DNA of 55,706 nt from contig DADP01000026.1 of NCBI GenBank assembly GCA_002495025.1, positions 1 to 55,706 on the forward strand. The letters run 5' to 3'. The position numbers and the translations under genes are program-made. Under the pieces are notes generated by a model. It saw only the letters and a list, made by a program, of their open reading frames with translations. It was not told where the DNA came from and did not search any database. Shown piece after piece: positions 44,766 through 53,912 of this stretch. The DNA comes from Desulfurococcaceae archaeon UBA285 (lineage in GTDB: Archaea > Thermoproteota > Thermoprotei_A > Sulfolobales > Desulfurococcaceae). Numbering within the stretch: position 1 is the stretch's first letter; each line of letters starts with the position of its first letter.

Positions 44766-45782
44766 ATGAAGAAGCTAGTAGTATATGCTATTTTATCAAT
44801 AGTATTAATAGCTAGTTTAACACCGGTGACAGCACATAGCAAAAACCAAGTGGTAGTTGTAGTAACATTCAGCTATTTAGCTCCCGATGTAGAGAGGTTA
44901 TTGTGTAATGGAGTAGTCTACGCAATTGTACCAGCCGGTGTAGATCCACACGAATACCAGTTGAAACCAAGTGATATAGATGTTTTGAAGAAAGCAGATA
45001 TAATTATATCTACTGCCCATACACACTTTGAACTAGATATCAGAGATCATGTTGAAAATGGAGAATTAAATGCAGAGTTAGTTGAAGTAACCGAGATCAA
45101 TGGATTAGAGATAAAAACAAATCCATCAACAAAACAACTAAACTATCACATGCCTATAAATGACCCATTAAACTATCTATTATTCCTTGAGGAAATAACT
45201 AGAAAACTAGCTAGTTTAGACCCAGAGAACAAAGCTTGCTACTATGAGAAATACGTGGAGACTGCTTCAATTATTGTACGTGAAGTACTCGTACATAAAG
45301 GAAAATATAGTGGTAAAGTAGTAGTAGATAAACCACACGCTCAATACCTTGTTGAATGGCTTGGATTACAAGTAGTCCAGGTATTGAAAGCCGAGGAAGA
45401 ATACCAGGTAACTCCGGGCGATATTGAGAAAATACAAGAGCTAGCTCGTAGTGGTGAATTAATTGGAGTAGTTGTAACAGAACCCAGCGTAGATCCCGTC
45501 GCGTATAAACTACTAGAAATAGCTAGTCAATACAATGTAACTGTTCTACGAGTCAATAGTCCGAGTAAAACTAGTGGAATACTTGAAAACCTTGAAAAAC
45601 TAGTTTCCCAATTGAATCAATTAGAAAATAGAGAATTCAAGAGTAAGGTAGAGTCATCTACCAATAAATTATTATCAATTGGAGAGATAATAGGGCTTTC
45701 AATACTAGCAATTGGTATTGGATTTACTATCGGCTACTTGTACACTAGTAGAAAACAAAGAAAAAGTGGTGAAGTGTATTGA
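44766..45782 (+). CDS. znuA: Metal ABC transporter, substrate-binding protein (ZnuA-like)
   Basis: This is a 338-residue lipoprotein-like or anchored protein of cluster A-I. It has a signal peptide (VYAILSIVLIASLTPVTA) and a C-terminal helix (IIGLSILAIGIGFTIGYLY) that anchors it outside the membrane. Metal ligands are expected at PAGVDPHEYQLKPSD (His), STAHTHFELD (His) and the acidic position in VVTEPSVDPVAY. It has no His-rich loop. It captures zinc or manganese for ZnuB. The stop overlaps the start of znuB. Confidence 0.85.
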   Translation: MKKLVVYAILSIVLIASLTPVTAHSKNQVVVVVTFSYLAPDVERLLCNGVVYAIVPAGVDPHEYQLKPSDIDVLKKADIIISTAHTHFELDIRDHVENGELNAELVEVTEINGLEIKTNPSTKQLNYHMPINDPLNYLLFLEEITRKLASLDPENKACYYEKYVETASIIVREVLVHKGKYSGKVVVDKPHAQYLVEWLGLQVVQVLKAEEEYQVTPGDIEKIQELARSGELIGVVVTEPSVDPVAYKLLEIASQYNVTVLRVNSPSKTSGILENLEKLVSQLNQLENREFKSKVESSTNKLLSIGEIIGLSILAIGIGFTIGYLYTSRKQRKSGEVY

Positions 45783-46666
45783 ACATGTTTATTTTTCTTC
45801 TTTTACTTATCTTTATATCTTCTCTTGTAGTTGCATTACAATATGATGTTGTACGCGTTGTTGCATTTGTATTAATGGGTATTGCAATGAGTTCAACTAG
45901 TTATATTATCTACTATAAGAGACTCGAGTTTCTAGCTGCTGAGAGTGTACATATTAGTTTGTTTTCTATTACACTCGCATATATAATTGTATACTCGTTG
46001 ACCGGACTACAAAACTATTTGTTATATACTTACTCCGTACTAGTAGTCGCATTTATTAATGGATTGCTTCTAATATACCTGGTTGCATTAATGATCAAGA
46101 GGGGTTTATCACAGGAGAAGGCATCAGCTATAGTAGTATCATTGACAACAGCATTCTCGGTTATTGCTATTCAATATGCTTTAACCAATATGCCTATGCA
46201 ATACTCTCTCTCCTCGATTATACTTGGAGAACCATTATTAATGAGGCGTGAAGAAGCATTAATCGGCGTTATTATCTCGTTAATTATAGTTATAACTACA
46301 AGTCTACTACGTAGAGAAATAGTAAATACTAGTATTGACCCCGTATCAGCTTCTCTAGCGGGGGTGAAAATATCATTATACGACTTTATAATATATACAT
46401 TAATTGGAGTAACATCCATTGGATTACTAAGGTTTGCAGGTTATGTAATGGAACACGTATTAATGCTTCTACCGGCAACAATTACGGTATTCTACTCTAG
46501 AAACATGAGGGAACACTATATTGGAACACTAGTACTTGGAGCATCCGCCTCAGCGGCGGGATTCGCCTTATCGATATATCTAGATACACCTCCAGCCGGT
46601 CTCACCGGTGTATTAATGATAATCCCCCTTGTAATTGGATTAATTAGGGAGGGGAGGTATGACTAG
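45779..46666 (+). CDS. znuB: Metal ABC transporter, permease (ZnuB-like)
   Basis: This is a 295-residue protein with eight or nine helices. LEFLAAESVHISLFSITLAY is the 'a.dalaHa.l.G' segment of ABC-3 permeases with the usual HxS. DPVSASLAGVKISLYDFIIY is the cytoplasmic coupling loop, and ISASAAGF-like SASAAGFALSIYLDTPPAG the C-terminal 'G...S...d.p.G' block. A TTG overlapping the znuA stop or the ATG at 45785 can start it. It overlaps the regulator gene by eight bases. Confidence 0.85.
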   Translation: MNMFIFLLLLIFISSLVVALQYDVVRVVAFVLMGIAMSSTSYIIYYKRLEFLAAESVHISLFSITLAYIIVYSLTGLQNYLLYTYSVLVVAFINGLLLIYLVALMIKRGLSQEKASAIVVSLTTAFSVIAIQYALTNMPMQYSLSSIILGEPLLMRREEALIGVIISLIIVITTSLLRREIVNTSIDPVSASLAGVKISLYDFIIYTLIGVTSIGLLRFAGYVMEHVLMLLPATITVFYSRNMREHYIGTLVLGASASAAGFALSIYLDTPPAGLTGVLMIIPLVIGLIREGRYD

Positions 46667-47054
46667 TAAGCGGAGATTTGGTGTTAGTATACCAGAGAAT
46701 ATAGCTAGACAACTAGAAGAAGCAGCTGTATATACTGGTTCTAATAGATCTCTCGTTGTTGAAAAAGCATTGTCAGAATTCCTCCATGAAGAACTCCACG
46801 TAAATAAAGAACACGCGTGCTCCGGGATCATTATTGTTTATAGTGAAACCCCAAGTATAAACCTCGAGAAAACAAGGTATTCCCAGCTAGTAAAAGGGTT
46901 GATTAGTGTTAAATTGAGTAGTGGATATGCTGTTATCCTCGTTGTTGAAGGCAACTACCTAGAAATACAATTGTTGAGACGAGAAATAGGTGAAATCGTA
47001 GATAAACCAGTTCTCTCTAGGTATATTCCATTAAACTGTACACTAGGGAAGTAG
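46659..47054 (+). CDS. Ribbon-helix-helix metal-responsive regulator (NikR-like)
   Basis: This is a 131-residue protein. RRFGVSIPENIARQLEE is the DNA-binding ribbon and first helix; TGSNRSLVVEKALSEFL the second helix. The C-terminal part (HACSGIIIVYSETP, then VEGNYLEIQLLRREIGEI) follows the ACT-like NikR domain with a His and Cys as possible metal ligands (HACSG, LNCTLGK), though the classical His-Cys set is not complete. It is the third gene of the importer operon and probably represses it at TTGTGCACAA sites. Confidence 0.78.
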   Translation: MTSKRRFGVSIPENIARQLEEAAVYTGSNRSLVVEKALSEFLHEELHVNKEHACSGIIIVYSETPSINLEKTRYSQLVKGLISVKLSSGYAVILVVEGNYLEIQLLRREIGEIVDKPVLSRYIPLNCTLGK

Positions 47055-47056
47055 AT

Positions 47057-47932
47057 TTGAGTATTGAAAACTACATGTACAAGTTCACCCCTGTTAAGGG
47101 GTTTTGGTTTACTAAGCCACTAGTAGATATGCTGGTTGGAATTAGTGGATGTATAGAGACTACTCTTGATATTGGTTTGACCAAGACACGTGTTTGTATA
47201 GAAAACAATACTGTAATACTAGATGATCTAAAAATACCTCTAGTTGAAGTAGAACCCAGTGAGGAAGACAGAGTTGTATTCTACGATATTGAATCAGACG
47301 CTATATATGAAGTCCTACGTAGTACTACGAGTGGATACTACAAGTTGAAAGCAGTTGGATTCGATAAAGCACCGACAATAGAAATAAATGGAATACACAT
47401 GCATAGAATTGCCGGTACCGACCCATGGAGAGATACACTGGAAAAAATCAAAGCTGCATCTATAAGAAGTAATGATGTGGTACTAGATACATGTACGGGT
47501 CTTGGCTACACTGCTATTGCATCAGTAATGTATGGAGCTAGAGAAGTATATACTATAGAAATAGATGAAAACGTCTTATGGATTGCACAGCGAAACCCGT
47601 GGAGTACTGGATTATCGAGTAATGCTATAAAAGTATTTCACGCAGACTCTACTGAACTAGTACGTAAACTACCAGACTCGTATTTTACAAAGATAATACA
47701 TGATCCACCTAGATTCACGAAGTCAACGGGCGACCTTTATAGTCTCGAATTCTACTTAGAACTATACAGGGTTTTAAAAAGAGGAGGCGTGTTATTCCAC
47801 TATACTGGAGAGCCGAGAATACACGGGCCGAGTATATTGAAGGGTGTAAGGGATAGATTGGAAAAAGCTGGTTTTAGAGTATTAAGATTTGATAAAAAAG
47901 CACTTGGTTTTATAGCTGTTAAAACAGTGTAG
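47057..47932 (+). CDS. SAM-dependent methyltransferase (COG2521, archaeal)
   Basis: This is a 291-residue protein. The first 120 residues form an N-terminal domain; VVLDTCTGLGYTAIASVMYG is motif I, YTIEIDENVLWIAQRNPW the motif II acidic strand, and FTKIIHDPPRFTKSTGDLYS the 'DPPRF' motif IV. This DPPR form is typical of COG2521 enzymes whose substrate (possibly tRNA) is unproven. The TTG start lies 2 bases after the regulator stop, so it may be cotranscribed. Confidence 0.75.
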   Translation: MSIENYMYKFTPVKGFWFTKPLVDMLVGISGCIETTLDIGLTKTRVCIENNTVILDDLKIPLVEVEPSEEDRVVFYDIESDAIYEVLRSTTSGYYKLKAVGFDKAPTIEINGIHMHRIAGTDPWRDTLEKIKAASIRSNDVVLDTCTGLGYTAIASVMYGAREVYTIEIDENVLWIAQRNPWSTGLSSNAIKVFHADSTELVRKLPDSYFTKIIHDPPRFTKSTGDLYSLEFYLELYRVLKRGGVLFHYTGEPRIHGPSILKGVRDRLEKAGFRVLRFDKKALGFIAVKTV

Positions 47933-47938
47933 CAATCT

Positions 47939-48631
47939 CTATTCAAATGCAATTCTATACTTGAATAGCTTTACCAGTGCATAAATATTTAAAACTAGTG
48001 AAATACTCGATATAGCGAGTAGTAGTCCTACAATTAGTAATGCTATTGAACTACTAACTTCTAGCTCGGAGGCAATGCTAGCTAATTCCTCTTGTGAAAA
48101 TATAGATTGTGTAAAATACATTACAGCATTGATCAAGTAGGGTAAGAGGAGGACTAAACTAGTAGCCAATGTTACAAATCCAATAAGCTTCATTCTCACA
48201 AAGTAGAAATAAGTCCACATTAATCCAAGAAATATCAATCCAATAGCGAGCACGGGTAGACCAAACAATGCAGCAGTAGGTAGACCGAGAGCCACTGATG
48301 CATAAGCCGCCCTTCTAGCTCTTACAAGTTCTCTTATTCTACCAGTTGAAATCATATTTAACAATAGTGAATACCTATAGACCCTCCTCGCCTCTTTAAC
48401 ACACGCCTCGTTGTCTCCCGGTTTAACCATTGAAACACATTTTTTCAACTCCGATATAGAGTCTAAGAGGAAACCATAGATCTTTTTGTAATCAGGGTCT
48501 TCACGATCACCTAGAGATACTTCTTTTAGTAGAGTAAGGGCTTTACTAGATAGACTATGAGCTCTAGAAAAACCACGAGAATTGAGTAAAAAAACTATTT
48601 TTTCAAGGGATTCTACTGGATTTATACTCAA
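47939..48631 (-). CDS. Membrane protein of unknown function next to the NSS transporter
   Basis: This is a 230-residue protein. The N-terminal 110 residues are helical and charged (SLEKIVFLLNSRGFSRAHSL, KCVSMVKPGDNEACVKEARR), then four hydrophobic helices (LGLPTAALFGLPVLAIGLIF, LIGFVTLATSLVLLLPYLIN, ALLIVGLLLAISSISLVLN). It overlaps the small single-pass gene by four bases and ends the NSS operon. No family is recognised. Confidence 0.55.
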   Translation of the reverse strand: MSINPVESLEKIVFLLNSRGFSRAHSLSSKALTLLKEVSLGDREDPDYKKIYGFLLDSISELKKCVSMVKPGDNEACVKEARRVYRYSLLLNMISTGRIRELVRARRAAYASVALGLPTAALFGLPVLAIGLIFLGLMWTYFYFVRMKLIGFVTLATSLVLLLPYLINAVMYFTQSIFSQEELASIASELEVSSSIALLIVGLLLAISSISLVLNIYALVKLFKYRIAFE

Positions 48632-48822
48632 GGCTTCTTAGCAACCTCGCTTGGTTTTTTACTCCATTTGTATATTGCATAGAATAGTATTGCTAATACT
48701 ACTAGCCATCCAATAATAGCGAATAGTGTGGCAGATCCCGGCTCGGCCAGTAGTGGTGTTGAAGTGGTAATAGTTTGATTATCTACAACAGTAGTAAATG
48801 TATAGTATCCTATGGTCTCCAT
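48628..48822 (-). CDS. Small single-pass membrane protein, MetS-like NSS partner
   Basis: This is a 64-residue protein. One helix (TLFAIIGWLVVLAILFYAIY) with an external Thr-rich N terminus and cytosolic basic tail (KWSKKPSEVAKKP). It lies 10 bases after the NSS transporter gene. In Corynebacterium a similarly placed single-helix subunit (MetS) is needed by the NSS transporter MetP; this gene probably plays the same part. The inference is from position and size. Confidence 0.55.
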   Translation of the reverse strand: METIGYYTFTTVVDNQTITTSTPLLAEPGSATLFAIIGWLVVLAILFYAIYKWSKKPSEVAKKP

Positions 48823-48832
48823 TCTCCCACCT

Positions 48833-50443
48833 CTACGGATTCACCTTTGAAAACTTTTCTTCTATTACCTTGGTTGTTACTATGAAGCCAACTATGAATA
48901 ATACTAGAGTGAATACTGATGAGAGAGTTGCTAGTGTTGGGCCAAGCCACTCTAGTGGTGGTTTCGTTTTGAATATTATCTCTCCTATTCTAGTACTCAT
49001 TGGCAACCAAACAATCATTGCTAGTAGGTAGATTGGTGCTATAATTGATAACACTACATTCCATACAAATTTAGGAACTTTTATTAATCCACCACGGTTT
49101 ACTTCTTCGTATCCCTCCTTCCACAGGAATGAACCGGCAAATATTGTCTCTAATAATGCAAGTACGACTAGTAGGAATGATCCCGCCCAGAAGTCAGTGA
49201 AGTCAAGGTATGTTGTACTTGGACCCCAGTTGTATGCGCTGGTTATAGCTCCTTCAATAGTTATTGGTAGACCAAATAGGAACATTAAGAATATAGATAT
49301 AGCTGTTCCAGTAGTGCGTTTAAGTCCTAGGTCTTGGAACCATTCAACCATGGCATTGGTTATTGCAATAGCTGAAGTCACTCCTGCAAACCAGAATAGT
49401 AGATACCATAGTGTTCCCAGGAATGCTCCTAAAACTCCTAGTTGACCATAAAATGCTGGATAGACAGCCATTGATAGGAAGAATGGCGATTTACCCTCTA
49501 TGTAGACCATTCCAATTGGTAGTTCGCCGCCGAATGCATATCCAATTCCAAATGCTAGTGTTCCACCACATATTACCTCAGCGAACTCGTTTAGTGAAGC
49601 TGTTGTTAGAGCTGATAGTGCAATGTCATCTTCTCTTCTAACATAACTAGCATATGTTGGAATAATACCAGCTATTCCAAGACTCAAAGAGAAGAATATT
49701 TGTCCAGCTCCTTCTAGCCATGTTGCGGGGTCGGCTAGCTTCTCGAATCTAGGTGTCCACAGCCAGTAGAATCCTTTTAGTGAATCCCATTCTGGTTTTA
49801 CAGGTGTTCTCCATGTAAATGTCATTACTAGTAGTCCTATTGCAAAGAGGAATAGTAGTGGCATCATTATCTTAGCCGCTCTCTCTAATCCCTTGCTTAC
49901 ACCTGGTGCTACTATTATACCAATCATTATTAGCGAGAAGGCCCATGGAAGAATATTGTATAGTGGGTCTCCAATTATTTTTAGTAGGTAGCCTACTGAG
50001 ATGTCAACACTTGTTACTTCCATTATCTTACCAGAAATACTCATTCCAGCCCAGAACGCTGTCCAACCAATTAGATTGGTGTAGTATGCATTTAAGAGAA
50101 CAGCTATACTTAGTGTAAGACCCCCGAATATTCCAGCGATTATTTTCGCTTTTGAATGACCAAACCTCTTCTTTGTAATGAGGTACATCATTAGACCAAG
50201 CCAGTGTGCTCTATACTGGCCGCCGTATCTTCCAATTGCCCATTCAAGCCACATAATTGGGAATCCAAGTAAGAATAGTGCTATAAAGTATGGTATTAGA
50301 TATGCTCCTCCACCATATACTGCTACTTTGCCAGGGAATCTCAGGAAGTTTCCTAGTCCAATGGCGTTGCCGGCCATTGCTAGGATCAATCCCATTTTAG
50401 TGGCCCAGGTTTCACGTGGTCCAAGGGTTTCTTGGCTTGTCAT
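48833..50443 (-). CDS. Sodium-dependent neurotransmitter-symporter (NSS/SNF) family transporter
   Basis: This is a 536-residue protein with 12 helices. It begins KMGLILAMAGNAIGLGNFLRFP, the sodium- and substrate-binding TM1 'aaaGnavGLGN.wRFP' of NSS (LeuT) proteins, followed by GGGAYLIPYFIALFLLGFPI (TM2). TM6 and TM8 blocks (FFSLSLGIAGIIPTYASY, SALTTASLNEFAEV) supply the rest of the sites. It imports an amino acid or similar solute. It is the first gene of a three-gene unit. Confidence 0.93.
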   Translation of the reverse strand: MTSQETLGPRETWATKMGLILAMAGNAIGLGNFLRFPGKVAVYGGGAYLIPYFIALFLLGFPIMWLEWAIGRYGGQYRAHWLGLMMYLITKKRFGHSKAKIIAGIFGGLTLSIAVLLNAYYTNLIGWTAFWAGMSISGKIMEVTSVDISVGYLLKIIGDPLYNILPWAFSLIMIGIIVAPGVSKGLERAAKIMMPLLFLFAIGLLVMTFTWRTPVKPEWDSLKGFYWLWTPRFEKLADPATWLEGAGQIFFSLSLGIAGIIPTYASYVRREDDIALSALTTASLNEFAEVICGGTLAFGIGYAFGGELPIGMVYIEGKSPFFLSMAVYPAFYGQLGVLGAFLGTLWYLLFWFAGVTSAIAITNAMVEWFQDLGLKRTTGTAISIFLMFLFGLPITIEGAITSAYNWGPSTTYLDFTDFWAGSFLLVVLALLETIFAGSFLWKEGYEEVNRGGLIKVPKFVWNVVLSIIAPIYLLAMIVWLPMSTRIGEIIFKTKPPLEWLGPTLATLSSVFTLVLFIVGFIVTTKVIEEKFSKVNP

Positions 50444-50607
50444 TTGGTCACCCCACTTTTTTCCTAATATGGGGGTGGTTAATATATTTACTATTTACAT
50501 TGATCAGACCCGTGACCCTCTTCACCAATCCGACTAGGACGCTTTCATCACACAGTCTAATTATTATATATCAAAAATTATTTTTAGTGTTTAAGGGCGC
50601 GGGGCAG

Positions 50608-51978
50608 ATGGGTGTATATGTCAATATATTGAGAGCTGGTTACCAGGAAAACCATATTGTACTCAGAGAATCCATGTTTAAAGCTGGTGAGGGAGAAGTA
50701 GTATTAATTAGTGGTCCATCTGGATCTGGTAAATCAACACTAATTCTAGCAATAACAGGCATTCTCAAACACGTTCTAGGTGGATTTGTAGAGGGAGTTG
50801 TAGATTTAAATGGTTTAAATCCTTTGGAGCCCACGGGCTTTGAAGAAATACCGAGAGAGGTAAGTGTACTGCTACAAGACCCTGAAAGACAATTAGTTTT
50901 CCCCACTCCACTCGACGAAGTCGTTGTTTCACTTGAAAGTCTTGGAAGTCCTCGAAGTACAGCTTTCGAGAAAGCACGTGGCATATTGAGCCAGATAGGG
51001 CTTGGAGGCAAGGAGAATAGACATGTAGAGGAATTGTCGAGTGGTGAGAGGAGAAGGCTTACACTAGCTCTACTGGAAATAGGGGATCCACGCGTTATTA
51101 TCCTGGATGAACCATCAGCTAATCTAGACCCGCGTGGAGTGTCACTAATTAGAGAACGGGTTAGAGATTGGAAGAAGCAGGGTAAAACAGTTATAATAGT
51201 AGAACACAAAATCCAGTATTTTACGGATTTAGCTGACACGATGTATACTCTTAGATCAAGAAAACTCGTTGAAGACGCTGTTAGAGACGATTTATATGTT
51301 AATCTACCAGAATGTAGAAACAACCCGGCTGGCGCGAGTGAACTAGTATTAGAGCTGAGGGGGGATATAGGATATAGAGACTACACTGTTCTCAGAGATG
51401 TCGACTTCAAAGTATATAGAGGTGAAATAGTAGCTATTATTGGACCAAATGGTTCTGGTAAAACAACACTACTAAAGACAATAGCTGGTTTAACACCAAT
51501 ACTCAACGGTGAAATAACAACTAGTGTAAAAAAATTGTTTTATGCTCCTCAAAACCCAGACTTGGTATTTGTTTCTTGGAGTGTGAAACGAGAAGTTAAA
51601 AATATTGTGAAAAAGACTGGTTTAACAGTCGAGGAGTTGGTTAACATGTTTCCATGGCTTTCAAACGCTCTTGATCAAAGCCCTTTTCTACTGAGTCACG
51701 GTCAGAGGAGACTACTAGAATTACTCATAGCACTAGCTCATGGAGGAGACCTGCTTTTACTCGACGAGCCAACAACTGGTTTAGACCCTAGTTTATACCA
51801 TAGTGTTCTACGGGAATTAAAAAACACGAGGAATAAGGGTAGGAGTATAGTTGTTGCTACACACGATCCCCGCCTTGTCCTAGAAGTAGATAGAGTATAC
51901 AAGGTTGAAAATGGTTTTCTACGAGAAGTAGATAAGTGTAGAGTTGTAGAAGAAATGATCAGGGAGACCGGTGTATAG
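50608..51978 (+). CDS. ecfA: ECF transporter, fused dual ATPase (EcfA-EcfA')
   Basis: This 456-residue protein holds two ABC modules. The first has GPSGSGKSTLIL, the Q-loop LLQDPERQLVF, LSSGERRRLTLAL and VIILDEPSANLDP; the second has GPNGSGKTTLLKT, LLSHGQRRLLELLIA and LLLLDEPTTGLDP. ECF systems usually use two separate ATPases, or a fusion as here (YkoD-like). The ATG lies after GCGCGGGG; an open frame reaching back to 50416 is not coding-like. It is followed at once by ecfT and the S component. Confidence 0.9.
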   Translation: MGVYVNILRAGYQENHIVLRESMFKAGEGEVVLISGPSGSGKSTLILAITGILKHVLGGFVEGVVDLNGLNPLEPTGFEEIPREVSVLLQDPERQLVFPTPLDEVVVSLESLGSPRSTAFEKARGILSQIGLGGKENRHVEELSSGERRRLTLALLEIGDPRVIILDEPSANLDPRGVSLIRERVRDWKKQGKTVIIVEHKIQYFTDLADTMYTLRSRKLVEDAVRDDLYVNLPECRNNPAGASELVLELRGDIGYRDYTVLRDVDFKVYRGEIVAIIGPNGSGKTTLLKTIAGLTPILNGEITTSVKKLFYAPQNPDLVFVSWSVKREVKNIVKKTGLTVEELVNMFPWLSNALDQSPFLLSHGQRRLLELLIALAHGGDLLLLDEPTTGLDPSLYHSVLRELKNTRNKGRSIVVATHDPRLVLEVDRVYKVENGFLREVDKCRVVEEMIRETGV

Positions 51979-51979
51979 A

Positions 51980-52675
51980 ATGACCAAGCCGAGAATACTA
52001 ACAATACTTATTTATGCATTTACTACTTCTACACTTGCATTTATTTATAGAGATCTATACGACCTCCTAGTACTCCTCGCACCAACAATTATACTTGTAT
52101 TCATATATGCTAGAAGGGGTTTACACTGGATTATTATTGGTGTATTAATTGGATTACTCGGATTATTTATTAATGCAATAGCTTTCTCTAATACTGGTGA
52201 AACAGTATTTAGATTGTTCACTATAGAAGTTAAAACAGGTGCAGTACACGCCTTCCTCGTTGTTTCAATAAGGTTATTTATAATTGCATTTGCAGGTGCA
52301 TTGCTCGCTTTAACGTATTCACCAATAGAAATCTATAGGAGTTTAATATATGAGTTGAAAACACCAGTAATTATTGCTTTTCCAGTAGCGTATGCATTGA
52401 GAATACTACCAGTTGTCAAGCGAGATTACAGTGAAATAGTATTCCAGAGGAAGCAGCGGGGTTTAAAAACAAATCTATTAAATCCACTAGACTTGGCAAG
52501 CGTAGTAACACTCCTCATGGTTGTAAACTATGAGAGAGCTAAGTGGAGTGGAATAAGCGCGGAGTTAAGGGGCTTGCGAAGGATTAAACCGGAATTTCAA
52601 TATAAACCCCGTATAGTCGACTATATTCTACTAACGCTCCTAGTCCTATTAGTCGTTTACACTATTGCTTTTTAA
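51980..52675 (+). CDS. ecfT: ECF transporter transmembrane component EcfT
   Basis: This is a 231-residue protein. Five helices, then coupling motifs FQRKQRGLK and SAELRGLRRIK in place of the two ARG triplets of other EcfT proteins. It starts two bases after the ATPase stop, with GGTGTATAGA as ribosome site; a GTG at 51971 inside the previous gene is less likely. It differs clearly from the EcfT at the window start. Confidence 0.85.
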   Translation: MTKPRILTILIYAFTTSTLAFIYRDLYDLLVLLAPTIILVFIYARRGLHWIIIGVLIGLLGLFINAIAFSNTGETVFRLFTIEVKTGAVHAFLVVSIRLFIIAFAGALLALTYSPIEIYRSLIYELKTPVIIAFPVAYALRILPVVKRDYSEIVFQRKQRGLKTNLLNPLDLASVVTLLMVVNYERAKWSGISAELRGLRRIKPEFQYKPRIVDYILLTLLVLLVVYTIAF

Positions 52676-52743
52676 AACACTCATTCTGTATTCTGTGTAA
52701 AATATAAAAGATTAATCTTGTTATTGATAAATTGGTGATATAT

Positions 52744-53265
52744 GTGAGTGCTCGTTACACTATGGTCGATATATTAGTGCTGGGAGTAATAACAGCTGTT
52801 TTTGGAGTTGTTTTCTACGCTATGTGGAGTGTTTACTATGCTGTAAAAGCAGTTGGTGGACCAATAATTGCGAGATTAGTAACTTATGGAGTATGGTTTA
52901 TGCCAGCACCACTAGCTGCATCAATAATAAGAAAGAAGGGTAGTGCTTTTCTAGGCGAGTTTCTACCAGCATTTCTCGAAGCAATACTTCCAACTGTTGG
53001 TGGAGTTACAAACATCTATTATGGGCTGGGACAGGGATTATTTAGCGAACTAGTATACCTAGCGAGGAGATATAGAAAATATGGATTAATTGAAGCAGGC
53101 CTAGCCAGTGCACTACCAGCAATACCAGCCGTAACACTAGACGCCATTTTATTTGGAGATATCTACCCAGTCAATGAAATGCTATTGATTATTATTGCTA
53201 TAGCAATTAGCGGATTTATCTATGGAGTAATAGCCTACTACATATCAAAAACTATCAGAAAATAG
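52744..53265 (+). CDS. ECF transporter substrate-binding S component, YkoE-like
   Basis: This protein of about 173 residues has six hydrophobic helices. MPAPLAASIIRKKGSAFLGEFLPAF and GGVTNIYYGLGQGLFSELVY (given in parts) reproduce the YkoE-type 'lla..iirkpg.a...e..aa' and 'G...nl..gl.QGl.sElvf' blocks. YkoEDC systems take up HMP or thiamine. A separate TATA box AATATAAAAG lies 35 bases from the GTG start; a TTG at 52732 is possible but has no ribosome site. Substrate is inferred from family. Confidence 0.7.
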   Translation: MSARYTMVDILVLGVITAVFGVVFYAMWSVYYAVKAVGGPIIARLVTYGVWFMPAPLAASIIRKKGSAFLGEFLPAFLEAILPTVGGVTNIYYGLGQGLFSELVYLARRYRKYGLIEAGLASALPAIPAVTLDAILFGDIYPVNEMLLIIIAIAISGFIYGVIAYYISKTIRK

Positions 53266-53356
53266 TTTTTCCTTTCCTACAATAACCAATCTCTCCTTGA
53301 GTTAAATAGAAGAAAAAAATATAAATCAAAGAAACAATTATGGACTAAACACCGGT

Positions 53357-53566
53357 ATGGTGGTCTTTACGAGTGAAACTGGCGGGTCTAGTGGGTATAA
53401 AGATATAGAAAAATACTTGTATTATCCTGAAATAGAAGAACGAAAAGTATACAATGTTGAATTCCTCAAGATTATTGCAGTAGGACTAGTAATAGTGAGT
53501 ATTATAGCAGTACTTGGAGTAGCGAGAATTACACCAGTAAATGAATTATGCTACATTCTACATTGA
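53357..53566 (+). pseudogene. N-terminal anchor part of an interrupted multi-OB-fold surface protein
   Basis: This frame gives a cytosolic head and one helix (LKIIAVGLVIVSIIAVLGVA), then ends. Skipping one base in the TT at 53546 joins its residues PVNE to YATFYIEGLITD of the next frame, producing a signal-anchored protein with an OB-fold outside. A TATA box AATATAAATC about 35 bases upstream marks the transcript start. The ATG at 53357 is the only start in frame. Confidence 0.55.
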
Positions 53567-53846
53567 GGGATTAATTACAGATCCACCTAGAGTAGACTGG
53601 GTTGGAGGCAAGCTGAGAATAACACTATACATAAATGATGGCTCTACAGACTACAATATGGCTGTATATGCATACGACCCGCTAGCTAGTGAAATGATAA
53701 GTAAAAACCTTGTTCCAATGATCGGAGATAGAGTTAGACTACTCCTTCAACTAAGAGTTAGAGAAGACTACTTCTACGCTTATCTACAAGACACGCGTGG
53801 AATACAAATAATTGAAACACCAGATACCAGGGGAAAAATACGTTGA
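53541..53846 (+). pseudogene. First OB-fold part of the interrupted surface protein
   Basis: YIEGLITDPPRVDWVGGKLRI followed by VYAYDPLASEMISK and DRVRLLLQLRVREDYFYAYL form the five-strand OB pattern. Near 53832 the coding sense leaves this frame: one extra G in GGGG gives EKYVESLEGLPQYVYVCVKG in frame 1 up to about 53910. The ATG at 53541 overlaps the anchor frame by 26 bases; without the frameshift it would be a separate 101-residue cytosolic protein. Confidence 0.55.
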
Positions 53847-53912
53847 GTCGCTAGAAGGCCTTCCACAATATGTGTATGTATGTGTAAAAGGCAGTATTAA
53901 AACCCGCGAAAT

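Noticed and set aside
50416..50607. N-terminal extension of the EcfA frame
   Set aside because: The stretch overlaps the divergent NSS promoter, reads as unlikely protein, and the ATG at 50608 has a ribosome site.
50640..51323. 227-codon minus-strand frame opposite the fused EcfA
   Set aside because: It is antisense to intact ABC motifs and full of Ser/Pro, the usual shadow composition.
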